From positions 248,001-312,000 of the forward strand of contig NC_090016.1 of assembly GCF_036417845.1 (NCBI RefSeq): 64,000 nucleotides of DNA, read 5' to 3'. This stretch comes from Apteryx mantelli. Taxonomy: Eukaryota > Chordata > Aves > Apterygiformes > Apterygidae. The notes beneath the pieces are model-generated. The model saw only the letters and a program-made list of their open reading frames with translations, searched no databases and was not told the origin of the DNA. Shown here one piece after another: positions 1-45,900 of this stretch. Positions within the stretch are counted from its first letter, which is position 1. Each line of letters starts with the position of its first letter. The position numbers were made by a program, and so were the translations under genes.

Positions 1-14444
<14,444 letters not shown>

Positions 14445-14524
14445 GGAACCCGCCGGCCCCACGGCGTCGGACCCACGGCGTCAGACCCACGGCGTCGCCC
14501 CACGGCGTTGTCCCCCCCCTGCGC

Positions 14525-14530
14525 AATAAA
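14525..14530 (+). terminator. MYH7: Polyadenylation signal of the MYH7-like gene
   Basis: AATAAA about 80 bases after the stop codon, followed by a GT-rich stretch (TTGTTGGAGGGGTGTTGTGG) typical of a downstream element. The 3' UTR is therefore only about 100 bases. Confidence 0.85.
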
Positions 14531-14554
14531 CTCTGTCGAGCGCAATGACTTGTT

Positions 14555-15215
14555 GGAGGGGTGTTGTGGGGCGGCCCCGGACCCATAGCGTGACGGCGCC
14601 GGCCCCACGGCCTGATGCCCCGGCCCCGTTGCGCCACACCCTGCCCCACGGCGTGATGCCACCAGCCCCACGGCCTCCTCCCATCTGCTCCCGGCCCCAT
14701 AGCATGATGCCACCAGCCCCACGGTGTGATGCCCCGGCCCCATTGCATGACACTGCCCCATGGCATGATGCCCCAGCCCCATTGTGCGACACCCTGCCCC
14801 ACAGCATGATGCCACCAGCCCCACAGCACCCCCCATGTGCTTCCAGCCCCACAGCGTGATGCCACCAGTCCCATGGCACCCCCCATGCACTCTCAGCCCC
14901 ATAGCATGATGGCGCAGGCCCCACAGTGTAATGCCCCGGCCCCATTGTGCAACACCCAGCCCCACGGTGCCCCCCGTGTGCTCCCAGCCCCATAGCGTGA
15001 CGGCACCAGCCCCACGGCGTGATGCCTCTGGCCCCACAGCACCCTCTGTGCATTCCTGGCCCCATAGCGTGGTGGTGCTGGCCCCACGGTGTGATGCCAC
15101 CAGCCCCACGGCGCCCTCCCATCTGCTCCCAGCCCCATAGCGTGACACCGCCAGCCCCACGGCGCCCCCCTCCCTTCCCCCCACCGTTGCTGCAGCCACA
15201 CGCTGCCCCCCAACT
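14555..15215. repeat. Intergenic minisatellite, CAGCCCCACGGCGTGATGCC units
   Basis: Begins immediately after the MYH7 cleavage site. Units of about 31 bp contain CCCCATAGCATGATGCCACC or CGGCCCCATTGCATGAC. No gene is seen in it. Confidence 0.88.
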
Positions 15216-15299
15216 TGTGGGGTGGAGCCCAGGGCCCAGGCGTCCGGGCCAGGCCCCTCCCCTGCTGCAGAGGCCCTGCCCCACGGAGGGGGGGGCAGG

Positions 15300-16600
15300 G
15301 GGCTCCATAGGGTCTCTATAGGGCCCTGGGGGTCACTGAGGGGCTCTATGGGTCCCGGGGATCCCTATGGGTCCCGGGGAGGGGTTGCTATGGGTCGCAG
15401 GCAGTCGCTATGGGTCCTGGGGCTCCCTATGGGTCACAGGTGGTGTCTGTGGGTCCCAGCAGCTTCCTATGGGTCCCAGCAGCTCCCTATAGGTCCCTGT
15501 GCCTCCCTGTGGGTCCCGGAGCTCCCTATAGGTCCCAGCAGTCCCCTCTGGCCCCTGGGGCTCCGTGTGGGTCGCAGTTGGGGGGGGTCCCTATGGGTCC
15601 TGGGGCTCCCTATGGGTCCCAGCAGCTCCCTATGGGTCACAGCGGGGGGATCCCTATGGGTTGCAGGTGGTGTCTATGGGTCCCAGCAGCTTCCTATAGG
15701 TCCCAGGGGCTCCCTATGGGTCCCTGCACCTCCCTGTGGGTCCCAGCAGCTCCCTATGGGTCCTGGGGTTCCCTATAGGTCCCAGCAGCTTCCTATGGGT
15801 CCCAGGCTGCTCCTATGGGTCCTGGGGCTCCCTATGGGTCACAGGTGGTGTCTATGGGTCCCAGACTGTTCCTATGGGTCCCAGCGGCTCCCTCTGACCC
15901 CCAGGGCTCCGTGTGGGTCGCGGTGGGGGGGTCCCTATGGGTCCCAGCAGGGGGATCCCTATGGGTCCCAGACTGTTACTATGGGTCCCAGCAGCTCCCT
16001 ATGGGTCCCGGGGCTCCCTATAGGTCCCAGCAGCTCCTTATGGGTCCTGGGGGCTCCCTATAGGTCCCAGCAGCTCCCTATGGGTCCCAGGGGCTCCCTA
16101 TGGGTCCCAGCAGCTCCCTATAGGTCACAGCGGGGGGATCCCTATGGGTTGCAGGTTGTGTCTATGGGTCCCAGCAGCTTCCTATGGGTCCCAGGCTGCT
16201 CCTATGAGTCCCAGCGGCTCCCTATGGGTCACAGCGGGGGGATCCCTATGGGTCACAGGTGGTGTCTATGGGTCCCGGCACCTCCCTATGGATCCCGGGG
16301 GCTCCCTATAGGTCCCAGGCTGCTCCTATAGGTCCCAGACTGTTCCTATGGGTCCCAGCAGCTTCTTATGGGTCCCAGCGGCTCCCTATGGGTCCCTGAA
16401 CCTCCCTGTGGGTCCCGGGGGCTCCCTACGGGTCCCAGCAGCTCCCTATGGGTCCTGGGGTTCCCTATAGGTCCCAGCAGCTCCCTATGGGTCCTGGGGC
16501 TCCCTATGGGTCCCAGGCTGCTCCTATGGGTCCCAGGGCTCCCTGTGGGTCCCAGCGGCCCCCTCTGGCCCCCAGGGCTCCGTGTGGGTCGCAGTGGGGG
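15300..16600. repeat. Intergenic minisatellite, 20-bp CTCCCTATGGGTCCCAGCAG units
   Basis: About 60 imperfect 20-bp copies between MYH7 and MYH6. Open frames across it are by-products of repetition. Confidence 0.92.
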
Positions 16601-16810
16601 GGGACGAGGACTCCTGGGCCCGGTGCCGCCCCCCCCCCCCCGCCCGTGGGAATGTGGCACCTCGGCGGGACACTTGTGCGGGCGGCGGGGACAAAGTGGC
16701 CGCCGTGTTCGGGGCCGGCTGCCAGCGCTGGCGCCCCACGGCCGGCCCCACGGCGCCCCCGGCCCGATATAGCCCGCCGGGGGGGGGAGGAGCTGTCAGC
16801 GCCCCCCGGC
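16600..16810. promoter_or_regulatory. Unique GC-rich island between minisatellites; candidate enhancer/antisense promoter of the MYH7-MYH6 spacer
   Basis: The only clearly non-repetitive stretch between 14,550 and 18,290. It contains GGAATGTGG at 16649-16657 (TEAD/M-CAT-like), the E-box CACTTG near 16670, and an isolated AT-rich GATATAG near 16766 inside a GC-rich context. Mammals have a bidirectional promoter in the MYH7-MYH6 spacer; that this is its counterpart is inference. Confidence 0.4.
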
Positions 16811-16824
16811 GCCGCCGGACGCTG

Positions 16825-17560
16825 CCCAGGGGCCCAGGCGTCCGGGCCCGGCTCCAGCTCCATCCCCCCCCCCCCCGGTGCGCGAAGGGCCCAGGCGTCC
16901 GGGAGCCCCTGCTCTGCCCCACACATCCCCCCCAAAGGGGGCCCAGGCGTCCGGGATCCCCCCGTTCCACCCCACACATTCCCCCCCAAAAGGGGCCCAG
17001 GCGTCCGGGATCCCCCCGTTCCACCCCACACATCCCCCCCAAAAGGGGCCCAGGCGTCCGGGATCCCCCCGTTCCACCCCACACATCCCCACCAAAAGGG
17101 GCCCAGGCGTCCGGGATCCCCCTGTTCCACCCCACACATTCCCCCCCAAAAGGGGCCCAGGCGTCCGGGAGCCCCCGCTCCATCCCACACTTCCCCCCCG
17201 AGAGGGGGCCCAGGCATCTGGGACCCCCCTGCTCTGCCCCACACATCCCCCCCAAAAGGGGCCCAGGCGTCCGGGACCCCCTTGCTCTGCCCCACACTTT
17301 CCCCCCAGAGGGGGCCCAGGCATCCGGGAGCCCCCTGCTCTGCCCCACACTTCCCCCCCAAAAGGGGCCCAGGCGTCTGGGACCCCCTCGCTCTGCCCCA
17401 CACTTTCCCCCCAGAGGGGGCCCAGGCATCCAGGACCCCCCTGCTCCACCCCACACATCCCCCCCAAAGGGGGCCCAGGCGTCCGGGAACCCCCCCACTC
17501 TGCCCCACACATCCCCCCCAAAAGGGGCCCAGGTGTCTGGGCCCCCAGGCATCCAGCTGG
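16825..17560. repeat. Intergenic minisatellite, 53-54-bp units with GGGCCCAGGCGTCCGGG core
   Basis: About 13 copies; successive cores near 16944, 16998, 17051 and 17104 are 53-54 bp apart. Units also carry CACACATCCCCCCC. The core reappears at many other places in the window. Confidence 0.92.
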
Positions 17561-17599
17561 TGCCTCCCCCCACCCCCCCGCCCTGCCCCATAGCCCCCG

Positions 17600-18280
17600 C
17601 AGTTGGCACAGGGGGCCCAGGCGTCCGGCTGCCCCCTCCCCCCCCCGAAATCCGCATTAATCCGCCGCCTCCAGGATGCCCAGAGCCCCCTAATCCCGGC
17701 TCCGGGTGCCCCCCCCCCTCCTGGCACCATCCGGGGACGCCTGGGCCCCTCGGGGGGGCAATGGGGACTTGTGGGGCAGGGTAAGGTGAGCCCGGACGCC
17801 TGGGCCCCCCATGGGGCTGTGGGGCAGACCCAGATGCCTGGGTCCCCCATGGGGCAGTGGGGTGGACCCGGATGCCTGGGCCCCTCAGGGGGGCAATGGG
17901 GATGTGTGGGGCAGGGTAAGGGCAGCCCGGACACCTGGGTCCCCCATGGGGCAGTGGGGTGGACCCGGACGCCTGGGCCCCTCGAGGGGGCAATGAGGAT
18001 GTGTGGGGCAGGGTGAGGTGAGCCCGGACGCCTGGGCCCCCCATGGGGCAGTGGGGTGGACCCAGGCACCTGTGTCCCTCCAGCGGGGGGGGGGGGCCCG
18101 GACGCCTGGGCCCCTTGAGGGGGCAATGGGGACGTGTGGGGCAGGATGAGGTGAGCCCGGACGCCTGGGCCCCCCCGGGGAGGCTGTGGGGCAGACCCGG
18201 ACGCCTGGGCCCCTCGGCAGGGTGCAACGAGGATGCGTGGGGCGAGATAGAGCCCGCCCGGACGCCTGGGCCCCCGGGGG
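17600..18280. repeat. Intergenic minisatellite, inverted CCCGGACGCCTGGGCCCC core
   Basis: The core of the preceding array in the opposite orientation, in units with CATGGGGCAGTGGGG and GATGTGTGGGGCAGGGT. The two adjacent arrays therefore form a loose large inverted arrangement. Confidence 0.88.
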
Positions 18281-18329
18281 AGGCTGGAGGTGGTTGGGGG
18301 GGGGGGTGCATCCCCCCCCCCCCGCCCTG

Positions 18330-18495
18330 TCCCGGTGCATTATGGGCCGCCCCCTACCCAGGAATGCGCCGGGGGGGCCCAGGTCCCCTCCCCCCCCCAC
18401 GGCCCCTCCTGGGGGCGGCGCCGGCGCCGGGGCCCCATAAAGGCGCCCGGGGGGCCGGGGAGGCGGCGGGTGCCGGGACTGGGGGTGCAAGAGGG
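18330..18495 (+). promoter_or_regulatory. MYH6: Probable MYH6 core promoter with M-CAT and TATA-like box
   Basis: A non-repetitive window upstream of MYH6. It has AGGAATG at 18360-18366 (a perfect inverted M-CAT, CATTCCT, bound by TEAD factors and known in cardiac myosin promoters) and CATAAAGG at 18436-18443 in a GC-rich setting. The start site would be near 18,467, with a short noncoding first exon and a possible donor (GTGGGT) at 18495. The distance from the MYH7 poly(A) signal, about 3.9 kb, resembles the mammalian spacer. Start site and exon 1 are inferred. Confidence 0.55.
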
Positions 18496-18499
18496 TGGG

Positions 18500-19975
18500 T
18501 CTGGGGGCTGCGGGGCGGCTGTGGGGTGGCTATGGGGGTCTGGGGGGCATCTATGGGGCAGCTATGGCGATTTGGGGGGGCTGCAGGGTGGCTGTGGGGC
18601 GGCTATGGGGGTCTGGGGGTCCAGGGGCTGTGGGGTGCTGTGGGGCAGCTATGGGGATTTGGGGGGCTGGGGGGCGGCTATGGGGTGGCTGTGGGGATTT
18701 GGGGGGCCGGGGGCTGTGGGGCATCTATGGGGCGGCTATGGGGGTCTGGGGAGCCAGGGGCTGTGGGGCATCTATGGGGCGGCTATGGGGGTCTGGGGGT
18801 GGATATGGGGGTTTGGGGATATGGGGGTCTGGGGGCTGTGGGGCGGCTATCGGGTGGCTATGGGGATATGGGGGGTCTGGGGGCTGTGGGGCAGCTATGG
18901 GGGTCTGGGGGACATGGGGATTGGGTGGCTGTGGGGCAGCTATGGGGCAGCTATGGGGATATGGGGTCTGGGGGCTGTGGGGCGGCTATGGGGTGGCTAT
19001 GGGGATTTGGGGGGCTGTGGGGTGGTTGTGGGGCGGCTATGGGGGTCTGGGGGGTCGGGGTCTGGGGGGCAGCTATGGGGCAGCTATGGGGGTCTGAAGG
19101 GAATATGGGGGTCTGGGGTCTGGGGGGTGGCTATGGGGCGGATATGGGGCTCTGGGTTATATGGGGGTCTGGGTTATATGGGGGTCTGGGGACTGTGGGG
19201 CAGCTATGGAGGTCTGGGGGGGATATGGAGGTGTGGGGGGAATATGGGGGTCTGGGAGGAGATGTGGGTCTGGGGGGGATATGGGGGTCCGGGGGCTGTG
19301 GGGTGGCTATGGGGCAGATATGGGGGTCTGGGTTATATGAGAGTCTGGGTTATATGGGGGTCTGGGGGCTGTGGGGCAGCTATGGGGGTCTGGGGGTGGA
19401 TATGGGGGTCTGGGGATATGGGGGTCCAGGGGCGGATATGGGGGTCTGGGTTGTATGGGGGTCTGGGGGCTGCGGGGCAGCTATGGGGGTCTGGGGGATA
19501 TGGGGGTCTGGGGCTATGGGGTGGCTATGGGGCAGTATGGGGGTCTGGGTTATATGGGGGTCTGGGTTATATGGTAGTCTGGGGGCTGTGGGGCAGCTAT
19601 GGGGGTCTGGGGGTGGATATGGGGGTCTGGGGGGGATATGGGGGTCGGGGGGATATGGGGGTCTGGGGGGAGATGGGGGTCTGGGGGGGCTATGGGGAAG
19701 CTATGGGGGGAGATGGGGGCATGTGGGGGGTCTGGAGGGGATATGGGGGTCCGGGGGCTGTGGGGTGGCTATGGGGTGGATATGGGGGTCTGGGTTATAT
19801 GAGGGTCTGGGTTATATGGGGGTCTGGGGGCTGTGGGGCAGCTATGGAGGTCTGGGGGGGGGATACGGGGGTGTGGGGTGAATATGGGGGTCTGGGTGGC
19901 TATGGGGGAGCTATGGGGGGAGATGGGGGTCTGGGGGGGAGCTATGGGGGGAGATGGGGGTCTGGGGGGGGGCTG
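18500..19975. repeat. Minisatellite, GGGGCAGCTATGGGGGTCTG units, putative MYH6 first intron
   Basis: About 1.5 kb of G-rich units combining GGGGATATGGGG, CTATGGGGTGGCTATG and GTCTGGGGGCTGTGG. It is strongly G-quadruplex prone on the plus strand. Confidence 0.92.
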
Positions 19976-20032
19976 TGGGGTGCCCTGGGCTGGGGTCAGA
20001 GCCCCTCACCGCCCCCCACGGCCGCCCCACAG

Positions 20033-20068
20033 CTCCGACCATCTCCCACACGAGACCCAGAGAGGCAG
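20033..20068 (+). other. MYH6: Putative noncoding 5' UTR exon of MYH6
   Basis: A 36-base non-repetitive segment preceded by CGCCCCACAG (acceptor) and followed by GTGAGG (donor), containing ACGAGACCCAGAGAGGCAG. Sarcomeric myosin genes usually have noncoding exons before the ATG exon. Not testable here without transcripts. Confidence 0.45.
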
Positions 20069-20109
20069 GTGAGGGGCTGCGGGCGCCGCCGTGGGGCTGC
20101 GGGCGGGTC

Positions 20110-21470
20110 GAGGGAGGGGGCGACCCCGGCGTTAGTTTGGGGGCGATCGGGGCGTTTTGGGGGTCGATCTGGGCACTCGTCAGGGTCGATCCGGGTCGTT
20201 TTTCTGGGGTCGATCATGGCATTCTTTAGGGTCGATCCAGACCGGTTTTTGGGGGTCGATCTGGGCGTTTTTGGGGGTCGATCTTGACATTTCGGGGGGG
20301 GGTCGATCTGGACATTTTTGGGGTCAATCTTGCCATTCTTTAGGGTCGATCCAGGTTTTTTTTGGGGGGGGGATCAGTCTTGGCGTTTTGGGGATCAATC
20401 TTGGCATTTTGGGAGGGAGTCGATCTTGCCATTCCTTGGGGTCGATCCAGGTCGTTTTTTGGGGGTCGATCTTGGCATTTTAGGGGGGTCGATCTGGATG
20501 TTCTTGGAGTCGATCTTGCCATTCTTTGGGGTCGATCTAGGTCGGTTTTTGGCAGTCGATCCGGGCAGGTTCTTGGGGGTTGATCTTGGCATTATTTTTG
20601 GGGTCGATCTTGCCATTCTTCAGGGTCAATCCAGGTCATTTTTTGGGGCCGATCTTGGTATTTTTTGGAGGGGTCGATCTGGGCATTTTTGGGGGGGGCG
20701 ATCTTGCCATTCTTTGGGGTCGATCCAGGTGGTTTTTTGGTGGGCGATCTTGGCATTTTTGGGGGTCAATCTGGGCGTTTTTTGGGGTCAATCTTGCCAT
20801 TCCTTGGGGTCGATCCAGGTCATTTTTTGGGGGTCGATCTTGGCATTTTGGGGGGGGGTCGGTGTGGGTCTTTTTTTGGCAGTCGATCTGGGCGGGTTTT
20901 TGGGGGTTGATCTTGGCATTATTTTAGGGTCGATCTTGCCATTCTTCAGGGTCAATCCAGGTCATTTTCGGGGGTCGATCTGGGTTTTTTTGGGGGTCGA
21001 TCTTGCCATTCCTTGGGGTCGATCCAGGTCGTTTTTTGGGGGTCGATCTTGGCATTTTGGGGGGGTCTATCTGGACGTTCTTGGGGTTGATCTTGCCGTT
21101 CTTTGGGGTTGATCCAGGTCGTTTTTTGGCAGTCGATCTGGGCGGTTTTTGGGGGGGTCGATCATGGCATTATTTTGGGAGGTCAATCTTGGTGTTTTTT
21201 GGGGGTCGATCTTGGCATTTTGGGGGGGGGTCGATCTGGACGTTCTTGGGGGTCAATCTTGCCGTTCTTTGGGGTTGATCCAGGTCGTTTTTTGGGGGTC
21301 GATCTTGGCATTTTGGGGGGGGTCGATCTGGACGTTCTTGGGGTCGATCTTGCCGTTATTTGGGGTCGATCCAGGTCATTTTTTGGCAGTCGATCTGGGC
21401 GGTTTTTGGGGGGGTCGATCATGGCATTATTTTGGGGGGTCGATCCGGGCAGTTTTTTGGGTGCCTCCCG
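20110..21470. repeat. Minisatellite, GGTCGATCTTGGCATTTTGG units, MYH6 5' intron
   Basis: About 1.35 kb of 22- and 45-bp units with GGTCGATCCAGGTCGTTTTT and GGTCGATCTGGACGTTCTTG, just upstream of the start codon exon. Rich in CGAT words. Confidence 0.9.
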
Positions 21471-21538
21471 GGCGTTGGCGGGGGGATTCCGGGGCGCCCG
21501 GCGGCTCACGCGGCGGCACTGGTGCCGGCAGCGGCAGG

Positions 21539-42092
<20,554 letters not shown>

Positions 42093-42192
42093 CCCAGCGC
42101 CGGAGACCTTCCCCACCCCACCACCACCACCACCCTCCCCTCCCCTCCCCCCCCCGCCCAAGACGGGGCCTAACGAAGTAGAAGCAGTAATT

Positions 42193-42198
42193 AATAAA
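42193..42198 (+). terminator. MYH6: Polyadenylation signal of MYH6
   Basis: AATAAA about 100 bases after the stop codon. The repeat at 42,225 starts almost immediately after the expected cleavage site, as also happens after MYH7. Confidence 0.85.
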
Positions 42199-42224
42199 GA
42201 TGAACGGCACCTCTAGCGCCTTCC

Positions 42225-42755
42225 GGAGAGCCCAGGCGTCCGGGACCCGTCCCACCCGTGTCCGGAGGGGCCCAGGCGTCCGGGACCCGTCCCCATCTGT
42301 GTCTGGAGGGGCCCAGGTGTCCGGGACCCGTCCCCACCCGTGTCCGGAGGGGGCCCAGGCGTCCGGGACCCGTCCCCACCTGTGTCTGGAGGGGGCCCAG
42401 GCGTCCGGGACCCGTCCCCACCCGTGTCCAGAGGGGCCCAGGTGTCCGGGACCCGTCCCCACCCGTGTCCAGAGGGGCCCAGGCGTCCAGGACCCATCCC
42501 CACCCGTGTCTGGAGGGGGCCCAGGCGTCCAGGACCCGTCCCCACCCGTTTCTGGAGGGGGCCCAGGCGTCCGGGACCTGTCCCCACCCGTGTCCGGAGG
42601 GGCCCAGGCGTCCGGGACCCGTCCCCACCCGTGTCCGGAGGGGCCCAGGCGTCCGGGACCCATCTCCACCTGTGTCTGGAGGGGCCCAGGCGTCCGGGAC
42701 CCGTCCCCACCCGTGTCCGGAGGGGGCCCAGGCGTCCGGGGCCGGTCGGTCCCTG
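42225..42755. repeat. About 43-bp minisatellite with GGGGCCCAGGCGTCCGGG core, MYH6/CMTM5 convergent spacer
   Basis: About 12 copies with CCCGTCCCCACCCGTGTC between cores. Same core as the arrays at 16.8 and 56.1 kb. It lies between the two convergent 3' ends. Confidence 0.92.
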
Positions 42756-42907
42756 CCTGCTTCTCCCCCCGAAGAAAGCCACAATCACGGAAAATCGTCA
42801 GCCGCGAAAGCGATTTATGTCGCACCCACGGGAAGGGGGTGGGGTGGGGGTGGGGTCATGGGGGGAGGGGCGGGGGGGGAGGGGCATGGGGGGGGGGGTC
42901 GTTCCGG

Positions 42908-45900
42908 CTACACCGAGTCCGCGTCGGGGTCTGGAAGAGAAGAGCCGTGTTGGGAGGGGGCCCAGGCGTCCGGGTGGTTGTGGGGCCCGTCCCACCATGA
43001 GGGGCCCAGGTGTCCGGTCGCCTCCAACCCAGGGGGCCCAGGTGTCCGGGTGCCCCCACCGCGAGGGGCCCAGGTGTCCGGGTGCCCCACACCGGAGGCT
43101 CAGGTGTCCCACCACGAGGGGCCCAGGCGTCCAGGCGCCCCACACTGGGGGTTCAGGTGTCCCACCCCAGGGGGCCCAGGCGTCCGAGCACCCCACCACA
43201 AGGGGCCCAGGCGTCCGGGTGCCCCACCACAAGGGGCCCAGGCGTCCGGGTGCCTCCACCCCAGGGGGCCCAGGTGTCCCAACACAAGGGGCCCAGGCGT
43301 CCGGGCACCCCCACCACGAGGGGGCCCAGGCGTCCGGGCGCTCACCGCCGCCCCCGGCCGGAGCCAACTCGCTGCGGTAGGTGACGAAGGCGTCGAAGGC
43401 GAAGAGGGCGGCCAGGACGAGGCCGAAGGTCTGGCGGGGGGGGGAGGGGGGAGGGGGCGTGGCCTCGTCAGCACGGGGGGCGTGGCCCGGCCCTTGGGTG
43501 GGCGTGGCCATGCCCGGGGAGGGGGCGGGGCCACTCACGAAGGTGGCGGCCGCCAGGGCGTCGCGGGAGGCGGCGATGGCCGCCAGCGCCGTGACGAGGA
43601 AGACGAGGGTCCCGCTGGCGGCGCGGAGGAAGTCCTGGGGGGGACGCGGGGGTCAGGGGGGCGCCGTGGGGCGCGGGGCGGGGGGGGACGTGGGGGTCAC
43701 GGATGCCGTGGGGCGTGGGGGGACGCTGTGGGGCAGAGAGGGGGGAAGTGGGGGTCAGGGACGCCGTGGGGCGTGGGGGGACGCTGTGGGGCAGAGAGGG
43801 GGGACGTGGGGGTCGGGGGTGCCGTGGGGTGCGGGGGGACACGAGGAGGGACGTGGGGGTCGGGGGGGAGACATGGGGGTCAGGGACGCCGTGGGGCGCT
43901 GGGGGACGCTGTGGGGCGCGAGGGGGGACACGGGGGTCAGGGGGGCGCCGTGGGGCAGGAGGAGGGATGTGGGGGTCAGGGACGCCGTGGGGCGCTGGGG
44001 GACGCTGTGGGTCGCGAGGGGACATGAGGAGGGACGTGGGGGTCAGGGGGATGCCATGGAGTGTGTGGGGGAGACGTGGGGGTCAGGGACGCCGTGGGGC
44101 ACAGGGGGATGCTGTGGGGCACGAGGGAGGACGTGGGGGTTGGGGGTGCCGTGGGGTGCGGGGGGACGCTGTGGGGCAGAGAGGGGGGACGTGGGGGTCA
44201 GGGATGCCGTGGGGTGTGGGGGGACACTGTGGGGCGCGAGGGGGGACACGGGGGTCAGGGGGGCGCCGTGGGGCAGGAGGAGGGACGTGGGGGTCAGGGA
44301 CGCCGTGGGGCACAGGGGGATGCCGTGGGGCGCGGGGGGGGGACGTGGGGGTTGGGGATGCTGTGGGGCGCGAGGGGGGACGTGGGGGTCAGGGACGCCG
44401 TGGGGCGCGGGGGGACGCTGTGGGGCGCGGGGGGGGAGATGTGGGGGTCAGGGGCGCCGTGGGGCAGAGAGGAGGGACGTGGGGGTCAGGGACGCCGTGG
44501 GGCACTGGGGGACGCCGTGGGGCACGAGGGGACATGAGGGGGGACGTGGGGGTCAGGCGGACGCCGTGGGGCACAGGGGGCCACCATGGGGGATGTGGGG
44601 CGTGGGGGGGCGCCGTGGGGCAGAGCGAGGACACGAGGGGGGTCGGGGGGCGCCGTGGGGCAGAGGAGGGGCCCGACGACGCGGGCGGCGACGCACCAGG
44701 CAGGCGCCGTGGGGCAGGCGGGGGGGGCGGCGCAGCAGCTGCCCCCCAAGTGCTGCCGCCCCCACCAGGGTCTGCAGCAGGGCCGGCGCCAGCGTGGGGG
44801 CGCCCGGGGGGGCCAGGAGCCCCAGCAGCCCCACGGCCAGCGCCTGCGCCCCACAGCGACCCATAGCGACCCATAGCGACACCACTGTGCCCCATAGCAG
44901 CCCCATAGTGACCCATAGCGCCCCATAGCGACACCACTGCACCCCATAGCACCCCATAGCAGCCTCATAGTGCTCCATAGCAGCCCCAGCAGCCCCACGG
45001 CCAGCGCCTGCGCCCCACAGCGACCCATAGCGACCCCACTGCGCCCCATAGCAGCCCCATAGCGACCCATAGCAGCCCCAGCAGCCCCACGGCCAGCGCC
45101 TGCGCCCCATAGCGACCCATAGTGACCCCACTGCGCCCCATAGCACCCCATAGCAGCCCCATAGTGACCCCACTGCGCCCCATAGCGACCCATAGTGACC
45201 CCACTGCACCCCATAGCACCCCACAGCAGCCCCATAGTGCTCCATAGCAGCCCCAGCAGCCCCACGGCCAGCGCCTGCGCCCCATAGCGCCCCATAGTGA
45301 CCCCACTGCGCCCCATAGCACCCCATAGCAGCCCCATAGTGCTCCATAGCAGCCCCAGCAGCCCCACGGCCAGCGCCTGCGCCCCACAGCGACCCATAGC
45401 GACCCCACTGCGCCCCATAGCACCCCATAGCAGCCCCATAGCAGCCCCAGCAGCCCCACGGCGAGGGCCTGCGCCCCATAGCGACCCATAGCAGCCCCAT
45501 AGCAGCCCCATAGCAGCCCCAGCAGCCCCACGGCCAGCGCCTGCGCCCCATAGCGACCCATAGCAGCCCCATAGCAGCCCCATAGCGACCCATAGCAGCC
45601 CCAGCAGCCCCACGGCCAGCGCCTGCGCCCCATAGCGCCCCATAGCAGCCCCATAGCGACCCATAGCAGCCCCAGCAGCCCCACGGCCAGCGCCTGCGCC
45701 CCATAGCGCCCCATAGCAGCCCCATAGCGACCCATAGCAGCCCCATAGCAGCCCCAGCAGCCCCACGGCCAGCGCCTGCGCCCCATAGCGCCCCATAGTG
45801 ACCCCACTGCGCCCCATAGCGACCCATAGCAGCCCCATAGTGCTCCATAGCAGCCCCAGCAGCCCCACGGCCAGCGCCTGCGCCCCATAGCGACCCATAG

